Of a DNA stretch of 64,000 nt, positions 56,572 to 64,000 are shown in pieces; position 1 is the stretch's first letter; each line of letters opens with the position of its first letter. The notes below the pieces were generated by a model. That model was not told where the DNA came from and made no database searches. It saw only the letters and a program-made list of their open reading frames with translations. The stretch is from Xanthomonas theicola (GTDB taxonomy: Bacteria > Pseudomonadota > Gammaproteobacteria > Xanthomonadales > Xanthomonadaceae), in the NCBI RefSeq assembly GCF_014236795.1, contig NZ_CP049017.1, forward strand, positions 1,714,001 to 1,778,000, read 5' to 3'. A program made the position numbers and the translations under genes.

Positions 56572-58422
56572 TTAGTCGCCGCGGCGTTGGTCAGCGGCCT
56601 CCGCTGCCGGCACCGCCTCCGGATTGAGCGTGCGGCTCTCGCGCCGCGGCGGCGTGAACGGGGTGGGCTTGGGCGCCACCGGGGCGAGGTTGCCGTACAT
56701 CAGACCGGTGCCGGCGCGTATGTCGCCAACAGCGATCTCCAGCTCCAGACGCTCGGCGTCGCGGCGGCGGATCGCGCGGGCGATGCCGGCGGCCTCGTCC
56801 GCGTCCATGCCAAGTTCGATCAGCGCGGCCTGGCCGAATTCCACCGCCGATGCGAAGGTTTCGCGGATCTGGTAGTCGACGCCAGCGGCGATCAGTTTCA
56901 GCGAATGTTCGCGGTCGTAGGAGCGCACCAGCAGCTTGGCCTGCGGGAATTCCTGCGTGGCCAGTTGGACGATGCGGTTGGCGGCGTCGCGGTTGTCGAT
57001 GCACACCGCGATCGCGCGTGCGCTGTGCGCGCCGGAGGCATGCAGCACGTCCAGCCGGGTGCCGTCGCCGTAATAGATCTTGAAGCCGAACTCGGCGGCG
57101 CTCTGGATCATCTCGATGTCGTTGTCGATGATGGTCACGTCTACGTCGCGCGCTAGCAGCGACTGGCTGGCGACCTGGCCGAAGCGGCCGAAACCGATGA
57201 CCAGCACGCTGCCGGTGAGCCCGTCGGCCGCTTCCACGCCCTCCAGCGACGGCGCCTGCACCGGCACCCAGCGCCGGTGCAGCAGCACGAACAGCGGCGT
57301 CAGCGCCATCGACAGCACCACGATCGCGGTCAGGTTGGCATTGACCTGCGCATCGATGACTCCCGCCGCGCCGGCCGCGGCGAACAGCACGAAGGCGAAT
57401 TCGCCGCCCTGCGCCATCAGCACGCCGCGGTCCAGCGCCTGCGCGTTGCCGCTGCCGGCGACGCGCGCGACCAGGTAGATGCAGGCGGCCTTGGCCGCCA
57501 TGAACGCGAGCACGCCGCTGAGGATCAGCGTCCAGTTCGCGGCGACCACCGCCAGGTTCAGGGCCATGCCAACGCCGAGGAAGAACAGTCCCAGCAGGAT
57601 GCCGCGGAACGGTTCGATGTCGGCCTCGATCTGGTGGCGGAAGGTGGACTCGGACAGCAGCACGCCGGCCAGAAACGCACCCATCGCCATCGACAGTCCG
57701 CCGAGCTGCATCAGCAGCGCCGCGCCCAGCACCACCAGCAGCGCGGCGGCGGTCATCACTTCGCGTGCCTTGGCTGCGGCCAGCAAGCGAAACAGCGGGT
57801 TCAACAGCCAGCGCCCGGCGACCAGCAGGCCGACGATCGCCGCCGCGCCGACGCCGATACCGATCCAACGCGAGGGCGCATCGGCAGCGACCGGCACCGG
57901 CGCCATCCACGCCACCACGGCCAGCAGCGGTACGATCAGCAGGTCTTCGAACAACAGGATCGCAACGATCTTCTGCCCGGCCGGCAGCGCGATGTCGCCG
58001 CGCTCGCCGAGCAGTTGCATGACCACCGCGGTGGAGGTGAGGACGAAACCGGATGCGGCGACGAACGCCACCGGCAACGGCAGGCCCAGGCCCAGCCCGA
58101 CCCCGGTCAGCACGATGGCGCAGACCACGATCTGCAGCGTGCCCAGGCCGAAGATCTGCTTGCGCAGACTCCACAAGTGCGACGGCCGCATCTCCAGCCC
58201 GATCACGAACAGAAACATCACCACGCCCAGTTCGGCCACGTGCAGGATCGCTTGCGGATCGGCGAACCAGCCCAGCCCGAACGGACCGATCGCCAGGCCC
58301 GCCGCCAGGTAGCCGAGCACCGAACCCAGGCCCAGGCGGCGAAACACCGGCACCGCGACTACCGCGGCGCCGAGCAGCGCCACCACCTTGATCAATTCGC
58401 TGCTATCGACTGCGCTGGCCAT
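56572..58422 (-). CDS. KefB/KefC-type monovalent cation:proton antiporter (CPA2)
   Basis: The 616-aa protein starts MASAVDSSELIKVVALLGAA. About 12 membrane segments form the Na+/H+ exchanger domain (LGYLAAGLAIGPFGLGWF, FLFVIGLEMRPSHLWSLRKQ, GAFLAGVLLSESTFRHQIEA). A cytoplasmic TrkA-N/RCK domain with NAD-binding GFGRFGQVASQSL starts near residue 405. It is likely a glutathione- or nucleotide-gated K+/H+ antiporter. The KefC-specific glutathione pocket was not verified. Confidence 0.92.
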   Translation of the reverse strand: MASAVDSSELIKVVALLGAAVVAVPVFRRLGLGSVLGYLAAGLAIGPFGLGWFADPQAILHVAELGVVMFLFVIGLEMRPSHLWSLRKQIFGLGTLQIVVCAIVLTGVGLGLGLPLPVAFVAASGFVLTSTAVVMQLLGERGDIALPAGQKIVAILLFEDLLIVPLLAVVAWMAPVPVAADAPSRWIGIGVGAAAIVGLLVAGRWLLNPLFRLLAAAKAREVMTAAALLVVLGAALLMQLGGLSMAMGAFLAGVLLSESTFRHQIEADIEPFRGILLGLFFLGVGMALNLAVVAANWTLILSGVLAFMAAKAACIYLVARVAGSGNAQALDRGVLMAQGGEFAFVLFAAAGAAGVIDAQVNANLTAIVVLSMALTPLFVLLHRRWVPVQAPSLEGVEAADGLTGSVLVIGFGRFGQVASQSLLARDVDVTIIDNDIEMIQSAAEFGFKIYYGDGTRLDVLHASGAHSARAIAVCIDNRDAANRIVQLATQEFPQAKLLVRSYDREHSLKLIAAGVDYQIRETFASAVEFGQAALIELGMDADEAAGIARAIRRRDAERLELEIAVGDIRAGTGLMYGNLAPVAPKPTPFTPPRRESRTLNPEAVPAAEAADQRRGD

Positions 58423-58489
58423 GCGCCGATTCTACGCACAAGCAAGCGCCGCATATGCGCCGATGTGGGGAATGGGACGGCGCGTGCAT

Positions 58490-58578
58490 GTCCTGTGCTG
58501 GCTGAGCGAGTAGATCGCCAGGAACCAGCTGCGCAACGGCGATCCCGCCTGGAACTGGATCAGGTGCTTCTTGGCCAT
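58490..58578 (-). pseudogene. N-terminal relic of an IS1595-family transposase
   Basis: The minus strand reads MAKKHLIQFQAGSPLRSWFL and then AIYSLSQHRTC, comparable to the start of IS1595 (ISXo2-like) transposases, but shuffled and without the zinc ribbon. It is too short for a confident call. Confidence 0.35.
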
Positions 58579-58639
58579 CGTCGCACCGCCTCTGTCGAAC
58601 TCCGGATCAGCGGAGGCGACGGATGGGGTATCAGGTCCC

Positions 58640-58690
58640 GGTAAAGCCCGTCGCGGCTGATGGCCCGCGGCCATCCAGAGCCACGCCTAC
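58640..58690. repeat. Dispersed Xanthomonas repeat, second copy
   Basis: GTCGCGGCTGATGGCCCG with following GGCCATCCAGAGCC matches the element in the panC-panD gap at about 30634 (GGCCACCCGGAGCC there). TGGCC/GGCCA allow a small hairpin. It lies between the antiporter and moeB. Confidence 0.55.
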
Positions 58691-58733
58691 AAAAAAGCCG
58701 CGCGTCGCGCATGCTGGCGGCTCGGCGTCCGGT

Positions 58734-59873
58734 TCAGGCTTCAGTGCCGCAGAACCGTGCGTCATCGATGTAGCCGGGGAACGCCAGGCCGGGCGCGCAC
58801 ACCGGGCACTGCGGGTCGGCGGCCAGGCGGGTCTCGCGGAAGCGCATCGCCAGCGCATCGAAATGCAGCAGGCGGCCGCGCAGCGGCTCGCCGATGTCCA
58901 GCAGCAGTTTCAGCACCTCGCTGGCCTGCAGCAGGCCGACGATGCCGGGCAGCACGCCGAGCACGCCGGCCTCGGCGCAGTTGGGCGCGAACTCCGGCGG
59001 CGGCGGCTCCGGGAACAGGCAGCGGTAGCACGGCGCTTGGCCGCGCCGGCGACCGGCGTCGAACACGCTGACCTGGCCCTCGAAGCGCTGCACCGCGCCG
59101 TACACCAGTGGCTTGCCCAGCTTCACGCAGGCGTCGTTGAGCAGGTAGCGCGCCGGAAAGTTGTCCGAACCGTCGAGCACCACGTCCACGTCCTGCAGCA
59201 GGCGCTCGACATTGACCGAGGTCACCCGTTCACGCACCGCCTCGACCCGCACCCCCGCATTGAGCGCGCCCAGCGCCGCGGCCGCCGACTCCACTTTGGG
59301 CTGCCCGATCCGCGCCTCGGTGTGCAGGATCTGCCGCTGTAGGTTGCTGCGATCGACCATGTCGTCGTCGGCGATGCGCAGCTGGCCGACTCCGGCCGCG
59401 GCCAGATAGAAGCCCGCGGGCGAACCCAGCCCGCCGGCGCCGACCAGCAATACCCGCGCCGCTTGCAGCCGCCGCTGCCCGTCGATCCCGACTTCGGGCA
59501 GGCGCAAGTGGCGCGAATAGCGCTCCAGGAAATCCTGCTGTTGCGGCGCCAGCGCCGGCCGCTGCAGCGGCAATTCCTCGCGCTGCCAGCGCGTGGTGCC
59601 GCCCAGCACCGAGGCGACCGCGGAGTATCCGGCCTGCTGCAGGAACAGCGCCGCCTCGTGCGAGCGCTTGCCGCTCTGGCAGATCAGGATCACCTCGGCG
59701 TCGGCGGCGCCGAGGTGCGTGGCCGGGTGGTCCTGCAGCTGCGCGCACGCCACGCCGAGCGCGCCCTCGGCCATGCCGGCGGCGCGTTCGTGTTCCTCGC
59801 GCACGTCGATCAGCCGCGCGCCGTGGGCGATGCGCGCGCGGGCCTGCTGCGGGGTCAGCTCTTGGATACTCAT
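58734..59873 (-). CDS. moeB: Rhodanese-MoeB/ThiF fusion, molybdopterin-synthase adenylyltransferase
   Basis: The 379-aa protein starts at ATG 59873 (MSIQELTPQQARARIAHGAR). Residues 1-105 are a rhodanese domain with active loop ICQSGKRSHEAA (Cys near 65). Residues 130-379 form the E1-like domain: VLVGAGGLGSPAGFYLAAAG for ATP, RSNLQRQILH, VLDGSDNFPARYLLND, and two Cys pairs (CYRC and CPVC) for zinc. It should adenylate the MoaD or ThiS C-terminus and may supply sulfur itself. It lies in a Mo-cofactor run, 201 nt from moeA; that gap holds no gene. Confidence 0.92.
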   Translation of the reverse strand: MSIQELTPQQARARIAHGARLIDVREEHERAAGMAEGALGVACAQLQDHPATHLGAADAEVILICQSGKRSHEAALFLQQAGYSAVASVLGGTTRWQREELPLQRPALAPQQQDFLERYSRHLRLPEVGIDGQRRLQAARVLLVGAGGLGSPAGFYLAAAGVGQLRIADDDMVDRSNLQRQILHTEARIGQPKVESAAAALGALNAGVRVEAVRERVTSVNVERLLQDVDVVLDGSDNFPARYLLNDACVKLGKPLVYGAVQRFEGQVSVFDAGRRRGQAPCYRCLFPEPPPPEFAPNCAEAGVLGVLPGIVGLLQASEVLKLLLDIGEPLRGRLLHFDALAMRFRETRLAADPQCPVCAPGLAFPGYIDDARFCGTEA

Positions 59874-60074
59874 GGGCGCATTATCGACGCAAATCCGCAG
59901 CGCGTCCTGCACAGCGAGATCGGCGCCCGCTGCGCGGACAGGCCGTGGCGGATCTCGCCGCCCGCCGCCTGGCGCGGCGCGGCGCCGCCAAGTCGGGCCG
60001 CGCGGCGCCGGCCGGCCGCATCCTGCGGCCGCGCTCGCGCGCGACCGGCTCGTGGACGCAGCGCGCGACGTGGC

Positions 60075-61292
60075 TCAGTACGCGACTATCTCGACCACTT
60101 CGCCGGCATCGAAGCGGCGCGCGCCCTCGTCCAGGCGTAGCAGCACGTCGCTGTCGGCGGCGCCGCGCAGGCGGTGCGAGCCGTCGGCCGGGTTCGGCTC
60201 CACCCACAGTTGCCCGTGCGCGTCGCAGCGCATGCGCCCGCGCAGGAACTCCAGGCGGTCGTGGCGCTTGTCCCAGCCCGAGGCCAGCCGCGCGCGCCAT
60301 TGCGGGCGCGGCTCGGCGCGTTGCTGCAGTGCGTCCAGCAGCGGCCGCCCGATCGCCATGAAGGTCGCCAGTACCGACACCGGATTGCCGGGCAGGCCCA
60401 GGAACAGCGCGCGCTCCAGTTCGCCGAACAGCAGCGGCATGCCCGGGCGCATGCGCACCTTCCAGAAATGGATGCGGCCGCGTTCGGCCAGCAGCCGTGG
60501 CAGATAGTCCTTCTCCCCGGCCGATACGCCACCGCAGGTGAGCACCACGTCGAACGCCGAGGCGGCGTCGCCGAGCATGCTGCGGATCCGCTGCGGATCG
60601 TCCGGCAGCGTCGGCCAGGCGGTCGGCTCCAGGCCGAGCAGGCGCAGCTGCGCCATCAGCATGTCGCGGTTGCTGTTGTAGATCTGCCCCGGCTGCAGTG
60701 GCATGCCCGGCTCGACCAGCTCATCGCCGGTGGCGAACACCGCCACCGTCGGCCGCGCCGCCACCGCCAGCTGCGCCACGCCGAGCGCGGCGGCCAGACC
60801 GATCCGCGACGGGGTCAGCGCCAGCCCGGCCTCGAGGACGCGCGCGCCGGTGCGCACGTCCTCGCCACGGCCGCGCACGTGCGCGCCGGCGGCGAGCCCA
60901 GCCGGCACCTGCACCCGGCCGTCGCGCTCGACCGCGTTTTCCTTGACCAGCACCGTGTCGGCACCCGCCGGCAGCGGCGCGCCGGTGGTGACGCGCAGGC
61001 ATTCGCCGGCGCCGATCGCCTGCTGCCGGTCCACGCCGGCGAACTGCTCGCCGGCCAGGCACAGCAGGCTCGGCGCATCCGCGGTCAGATCGGCATGGCG
61101 CAGCGCGAAGCCGTCCATCGCGCTGTTGGCGAACGACGGCAGGTCGATCGGCGCATCCAGCGCTTCGAGCAGAACGCGCCCGTCGGCGCGGGGCAGCGTC
61201 AGGCGCTCGGCCGGCAATGGGCGCGACCGCGCCACGGCGGCGACGATGGCCAGCGCCTCGGAATAGGCAATAAGGGAGGGATAGTGGTTCAT
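60075..61292 (-). CDS. moeA: Molybdopterin molybdenumtransferase
   Basis: MoeA inserts molybdate into adenylylated molybdopterin. The 405-aa product starts MNHYPSLIAYSEALAIVAAV. The MoeA N-domain motif LPSFANSAMDGFALRHADL, RVTTGAPLPAGADTVLVKEN, the GTGDEL-like VAVFATGDELVEPG, and SNRDML with LTCGGVSAGEKDYLP identify the MoCF_biosynth fold; LGLPGNPVSVLATF begins the C-terminal part. The start ATG overlaps the stop of mobA (61289-61292). Confidence 0.95.
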   Translation of the reverse strand: MNHYPSLIAYSEALAIVAAVARSRPLPAERLTLPRADGRVLLEALDAPIDLPSFANSAMDGFALRHADLTADAPSLLCLAGEQFAGVDRQQAIGAGECLRVTTGAPLPAGADTVLVKENAVERDGRVQVPAGLAAGAHVRGRGEDVRTGARVLEAGLALTPSRIGLAAALGVAQLAVAARPTVAVFATGDELVEPGMPLQPGQIYNSNRDMLMAQLRLLGLEPTAWPTLPDDPQRIRSMLGDAASAFDVVLTCGGVSAGEKDYLPRLLAERGRIHFWKVRMRPGMPLLFGELERALFLGLPGNPVSVLATFMAIGRPLLDALQQRAEPRPQWRARLASGWDKRHDRLEFLRGRMRCDAHGQLWVEPNPADGSHRLRGAADSDVLLRLDEGARRFDAGEVVEIVAY

Positions 61293-61894
61293 GGCGCCGG
61301 CAGGATACCCGCTGCGTGCAAGTCCTGCGGGGTATTGAGGTTGCCCAGCGTCACCCCGGGCAGGCGCAGGCAGGCCAGCCCCAGCCGCTGCTGCAGCGCG
61401 CGCGGCGCATGGCGCCCGGCCGCCAGCGCCGCCGCCAGCGGCGCGCGCAGGGCGGCGACGCGGTACAGCGCCACCAACGGCTGCGCGCCGTCCTCGTCCT
61501 CGGCATAGGCGCCATTGCCGGCGCCGCCGGCGTCGATGAGCATGGCTGGCAGCGCCGGCGGGAGTTGGCGCAGGTCGACCGGCAAGGTGAGCAGCCAAGG
61601 CGTGGTGCAGGCCGCGGCCAGCGCCTCCAGGCCGGCGATCGGCCCCAGTGAGCGCGCGGCACCCGGCGCCGCACGCAGTCGGTCGGGCAGCGCATGCAGT
61701 CCGGCGGCGGCATAGCGCGGCAGGTCGCGGTTGGCGCTGACCAGCACCGCCGCGACCACTGGCGCCAGCGCCTGCGCCAGACGCTGCACCAGCGGCTGCC
61801 CGTCGCGTTCCAACCAGGCCTTGTCGCGACCGCCCAGGCGCTGCGCGCGGCCGCCGGCGAGGATGCCCAGCGTGACCTCGCGCCGCGCGTGCAT
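61289..61894 (-). CDS. mobA: Molybdenum cofactor guanylyltransferase
   Basis: MobA attaches GMP to Mo-molybdopterin. The 201-aa protein starts MHARREVTLGILAGGRAQRL; ILAGGRAQRLGGRDKAWLER is the nucleotide-binding loop, LGPIAGLEALAA and LTLPVDLRQLPPALP (metal-binding Asp) follow, and FLNLNTPEDL-type NLNTPQDLHAAG ends it. It is translationally coupled to moeA. Confidence 0.94.
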   Translation of the reverse strand: MHARREVTLGILAGGRAQRLGGRDKAWLERDGQPLVQRLAQALAPVVAAVLVSANRDLPRYAAAGLHALPDRLRAAPGAARSLGPIAGLEALAAACTTPWLLTLPVDLRQLPPALPAMLIDAGGAGNGAYAEDEDGAQPLVALYRVAALRAPLAAALAAGRHAPRALQQRLGLACLRLPGVTLGNLNTPQDLHAAGILPAP

Positions 61895-61898
61895 CGGG

Positions 61899-63296
61899 CT
61901 ACTTGCCGCGGACGTGCTTCATCAGGCGCCGCTTCTTGGCGACCTGGCGCTCGGTCAGCACGTTCTTCTTGCCTTCGTACGGATTGGCGCCTTCGCGGAA
62001 CATGAAGCGCACCGGCGTGCCGACCAGCTTGAAGCGTTTGCGGAAGAAATTCTCCAGATAGCGCTTGTACGACTCCGGCAACACCTTCAGGCGCGTGCCG
62101 TGGACGATGAAGGTCGGCGGGTTGCTGCCGCCTGGATGCACGTAGCGCAGCTTGGAGACGTGGCCGCGGATGCTCGGCGGCGGGTTGGTCTGGTAGGCCA
62201 CTTCCAGCGCCTGGTTGACTTCGCTGGTGCTGAATTCGCGGATCGCCGAGGCGTGTGCCTGATGGATCGCACGGAACAGCTCGCGCAGGCCGGAGCCATG
62301 CTTGGCCGAGATCCGCACCGCTTCGGCCCAGGGCACGAAGCCGAGCTTGCGCGCCAGCAGCGACTCGGCCTGCTCGCGCTGGTAGTCGGTCAGCCCGTCC
62401 CACTTGTTGACCGCCACCACCAGCGCACGACCGGCGTCCAGGATCGCGCCGAGCACGCTGGCGTCCTGGTCGGTGACGCCTTCGGTGGCGTCGAGCAGCA
62501 GCACCGCGACCTCGCATTGCTCGATCGCCTGCAGCGTCTTGAACACGCTGAATTTCTCCACCGCCTCCTCAACCCGGCCACGGCGGCGCAGGCCGGCGGT
62601 GTCGATCAGCCGGTACAGGCGCTCGTCGCGCTGCAGGTCCACCGCGATCGCGTCGCGGGTGGTGCCCGGCACTGCGGAGGCGATCATCCGCTCTTCGCCG
62701 AGCAACCGGTTGACCAGTGTCGACTTGCCGACGTTGGGACGGCCGACGAAAGCGATGCGCATGCGCGCCGGATCGGTGTCCAGCGTCGCGCCGAGACCTT
62801 CCTCGGGCAGCCGCGCCAGCACCTCCTCGAGCAGGTCGTCGATGCCGTGGCGGTGCGCGGCGGACACCGCGATCGCCTTGCCCAGGCCGTAGCGCGCGAA
62901 CTCGGCGCGCACCTGGTCTTCGTCGGTACCGTCGATCTTGTTGATCAGCAGCAGGGTCGGCCGCGCCAGCTTGCGCAGCCAGGCCAGGATCTCGTCGTCG
63001 AGCGAGGACGAACCTTCGCGTCCGTCGACCACGAACAGCACCAGGTCGGCTTCGCCGGCGGCGGAGCGCGCCTGGCTCGCGGTCGCCCCGGCCAGACCCT
63101 CTTCCTCGCCGGAAATGCCACCGGTGTCGACGATCGCGAACGGGGTGTCCGGCTCCAGCCGGCACACCCCGTAGTGGCGGTCGCGCGTAACCCCCGGCTG
63201 GTCGTGGACCAGCGCGTCGCGGCTGCGCGTGAGCGCGTTGAACAGCGTGGACTTGCCGACATTCGGCCGTCCAACCAGGGCGACCAGCGGCAGCAT
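61899..63296 (-). CDS. der: Ribosome-assembly GTPase Der (EngA)
   Basis: The 465-aa essential GTPase acts in 50S assembly. It has two G domains: the first with [20 protein letters not shown] at residues 5-24, DTGG and NKIDG; the second from about residue 188 with [25 protein letters not shown] and NKWDG. A C-terminal KH-like domain ([20 protein letters not shown]) and a basic tail ([12 protein letters not shown]) follow. It lies downstream of bamB, as in many gammaproteobacteria. Confidence 0.97.
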   Translation of the reverse strand: MLPLVALVGRPNVGKSTLFNALTRSRDALVHDQPGVTRDRHYGVCRLEPDTPFAIVDTGGISGEEEGLAGATASQARSAAGEADLVLFVVDGREGSSSLDDEILAWLRKLARPTLLLINKIDGTDEDQVRAEFARYGLGKAIAVSAAHRHGIDDLLEEVLARLPEEGLGATLDTDPARMRIAFVGRPNVGKSTLVNRLLGEERMIASAVPGTTRDAIAVDLQRDERLYRLIDTAGLRRRGRVEEAVEKFSVFKTLQAIEQCEVAVLLLDATEGVTDQDASVLGAILDAGRALVVAVNKWDGLTDYQREQAESLLARKLGFVPWAEAVRISAKHGSGLRELFRAIHQAHASAIREFSTSEVNQALEVAYQTNPPPSIRGHVSKLRYVHPGGSNPPTFIVHGTRLKVLPESYKRYLENFFRKRFKLVGTPVRFMFREGANPYEGKKNVLTERQVAKKRRLMKHVRGK

Positions 63297-63312
63297 CGCG
63301 AATTCCTTCCTG

Positions 63313-64000
63313 TTACTGACCCAACCGGAACGCGGTCAGGTCGCCTTTCGTGTTCTGGACCAGCAGGATGCCGTCGGCCACCACCGGTTGCGCCAACAGC
63401 GCCTTGCGTCCGGCGCGCGCGCGCGCGGCGAATTCACCATTGTCGAGCTTGAGCCAATGCAGGTAGCCCTTGTAGTCGCCGACCACCGCATAGTCGCCCT
63501 GGATCGCCACACCGGTCAGCGAGCGCCGAGCCAGTGCCGGCTGCGACCAGGTCGCCGATCCGGAGGCCTTGTCCAGCGCCCACACCGAACCGGCATTGTC
63601 GGCCACCACCACGCTGCCGGCACTGACACCCACGCCGCCGGCGCCGCCATGATCGCGGCTCCACAGCGGGCGGCCGCTCGGGCCTTCCAGCGCCAGGGTC
63701 TTGTTCTTGAAGCTGGTCGCGTACAGGGTGGTGCCGTCCAGCACCGGCGCGCCGTCCACGTCGGCCATGCGCTCCAGTTCGGTGCGGCCTTCCGGCACAC
63801 CGATGGCCTGCTCCCACAGCACGCGCCCGTCCTGCATCGCCAGCGCCGCCAGGGTGCCATCGTCGTTGCCGATGAACAGCACGCCCGGACCGGACACCAC
63901 CGGCGCGTTGCCGCGCACGGTCAGGGTCGGCAGTTCCTGCGCATTGAACCAGCGCTGCTGCCCGTTGCTCGCGTCGAACGCAGTGGTCCGGCCATCGTTG
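63313..64000 (-). CDS. bamB: Outer-membrane assembly lipoprotein BamB, 5' end outside window
   Basis: The C-terminal part of a PQQ-type beta-propeller is visible: [60 protein letters not shown] and [43 protein letters not shown] and the spacing match BamB. The frame is open to the window edge, and the missing part should hold the signal peptide and lipobox. It precedes der by 16 nt. Confidence 0.94.
   Translation of the reverse strand, partial: NDGRTTAFDASNGQQRWFNAQELPTLTVRGNAPVVSGPGVLFIGNDDGTLAALAMQDGRVLWEQAIGVPEGRTELERMADVDGAPVLDGTTLYATSFKNKTLALEGPSGRPLWSRDHGGAGGVGVSAGSVVVADNAGSVWALDKASGSATWSQPALARRSLTGVAIQGDYAVVGDYKGYLHWLKLDNGEFAARARAGRKALLAQPVVADGILLVQNTKGDLTAFRLGQ

Overview
The window reads as Gammaproteobacterial chromosome of the genus Xanthomonas or a very close relative. 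It is GC-rich, its housekeeping genes (tex, pcnB-folK-panB-panC-panD-pgi, ispG, moeB-moeA-mobA, der-bamB) are of Xanthomonadaceae type, and it carries a Cf1/Xf-type filamentous prophage and many IS3, IS5, IS481, IS1595 and IS200 elements common in this genus. The species cannot be fixed from sequence reading alone. All family calls come from reading translations and motifs; no database search was run.

Layout. 1-8.4 kb: a FAD oxidoreductase (cut by the window edge), a small ORF, tex, and a response regulator followed by a large PAS/GAF hybrid histidine kinase. 8.5-9.2 kb: tRNA-Leu(CAA), tRNA-Ala(GGC), tRNA-Glu(TTC) with promoter and terminators. 9.25-18.2 kb: an accessory island. It contains a stack of nested IS elements, a wrecked DNA methyltransferase gene, and an intact, tightly packed operon of an HTH protein, an N6-adenine DNA methyltransferase and a PIN-domain protein, ending beside tRNA-Ser(TGA). 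18.5-26.9 kb: a LysR regulator, a tyrosine-recombinase scrap, an IS3 element, a group II intron fragment, then xylB-xylA and a xylE-like transporter cut by another IS3 element, an IS1595 relic and tRNA-Glu(CTC).

27-33 kb is a compact housekeeping run: pcnB (apparently starting at ATC), folK, panB, panC, panD, pgi. 33-46 kb: a PhoX-type phosphatase, IS3 remnants including a 779-bp deletion derivative, a chemoreceptor, an IS481 relic, a GAF-GGDEF-EAL protein, a RegA/RegB-like two-component pair, ispG and a PAP2 phosphatase. 46.2-56.5 kb: a second IS3 copy, then a filamentous prophage (regulator fragment, ssDNA-binding protein, coat proteins, pIII, pVI, Zot/pI, TraX, a RelE/ParE-type toxin-antitoxin pair, and a dif-like XerCD site) broken by two IS5-family insertions and followed by an IS200 element. 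56.6-64 kb: a KefC-type antiporter, rhodanese-MoeB, MoeA, MobA, Der, and BamB (cut by the window edge).

Three themes stand out. First, pantothenate synthesis (panB, panC, panD), molybdenum cofactor synthesis (moeB, moeA, mobA) and xylose catabolism (xylA, xylB) each sit in gene strings. Second, mobile DNA has eroded several loci, and for four IS5-family and one IS3-family insertion the target duplication is still exact, so the interrupted genes can be rebuilt. Third, the HTH-methyltransferase-PIN operon, in AT-richer DNA next to a second methyltransferase relic and a tRNA, is the best candidate for an under-described defence or epigenetic system.
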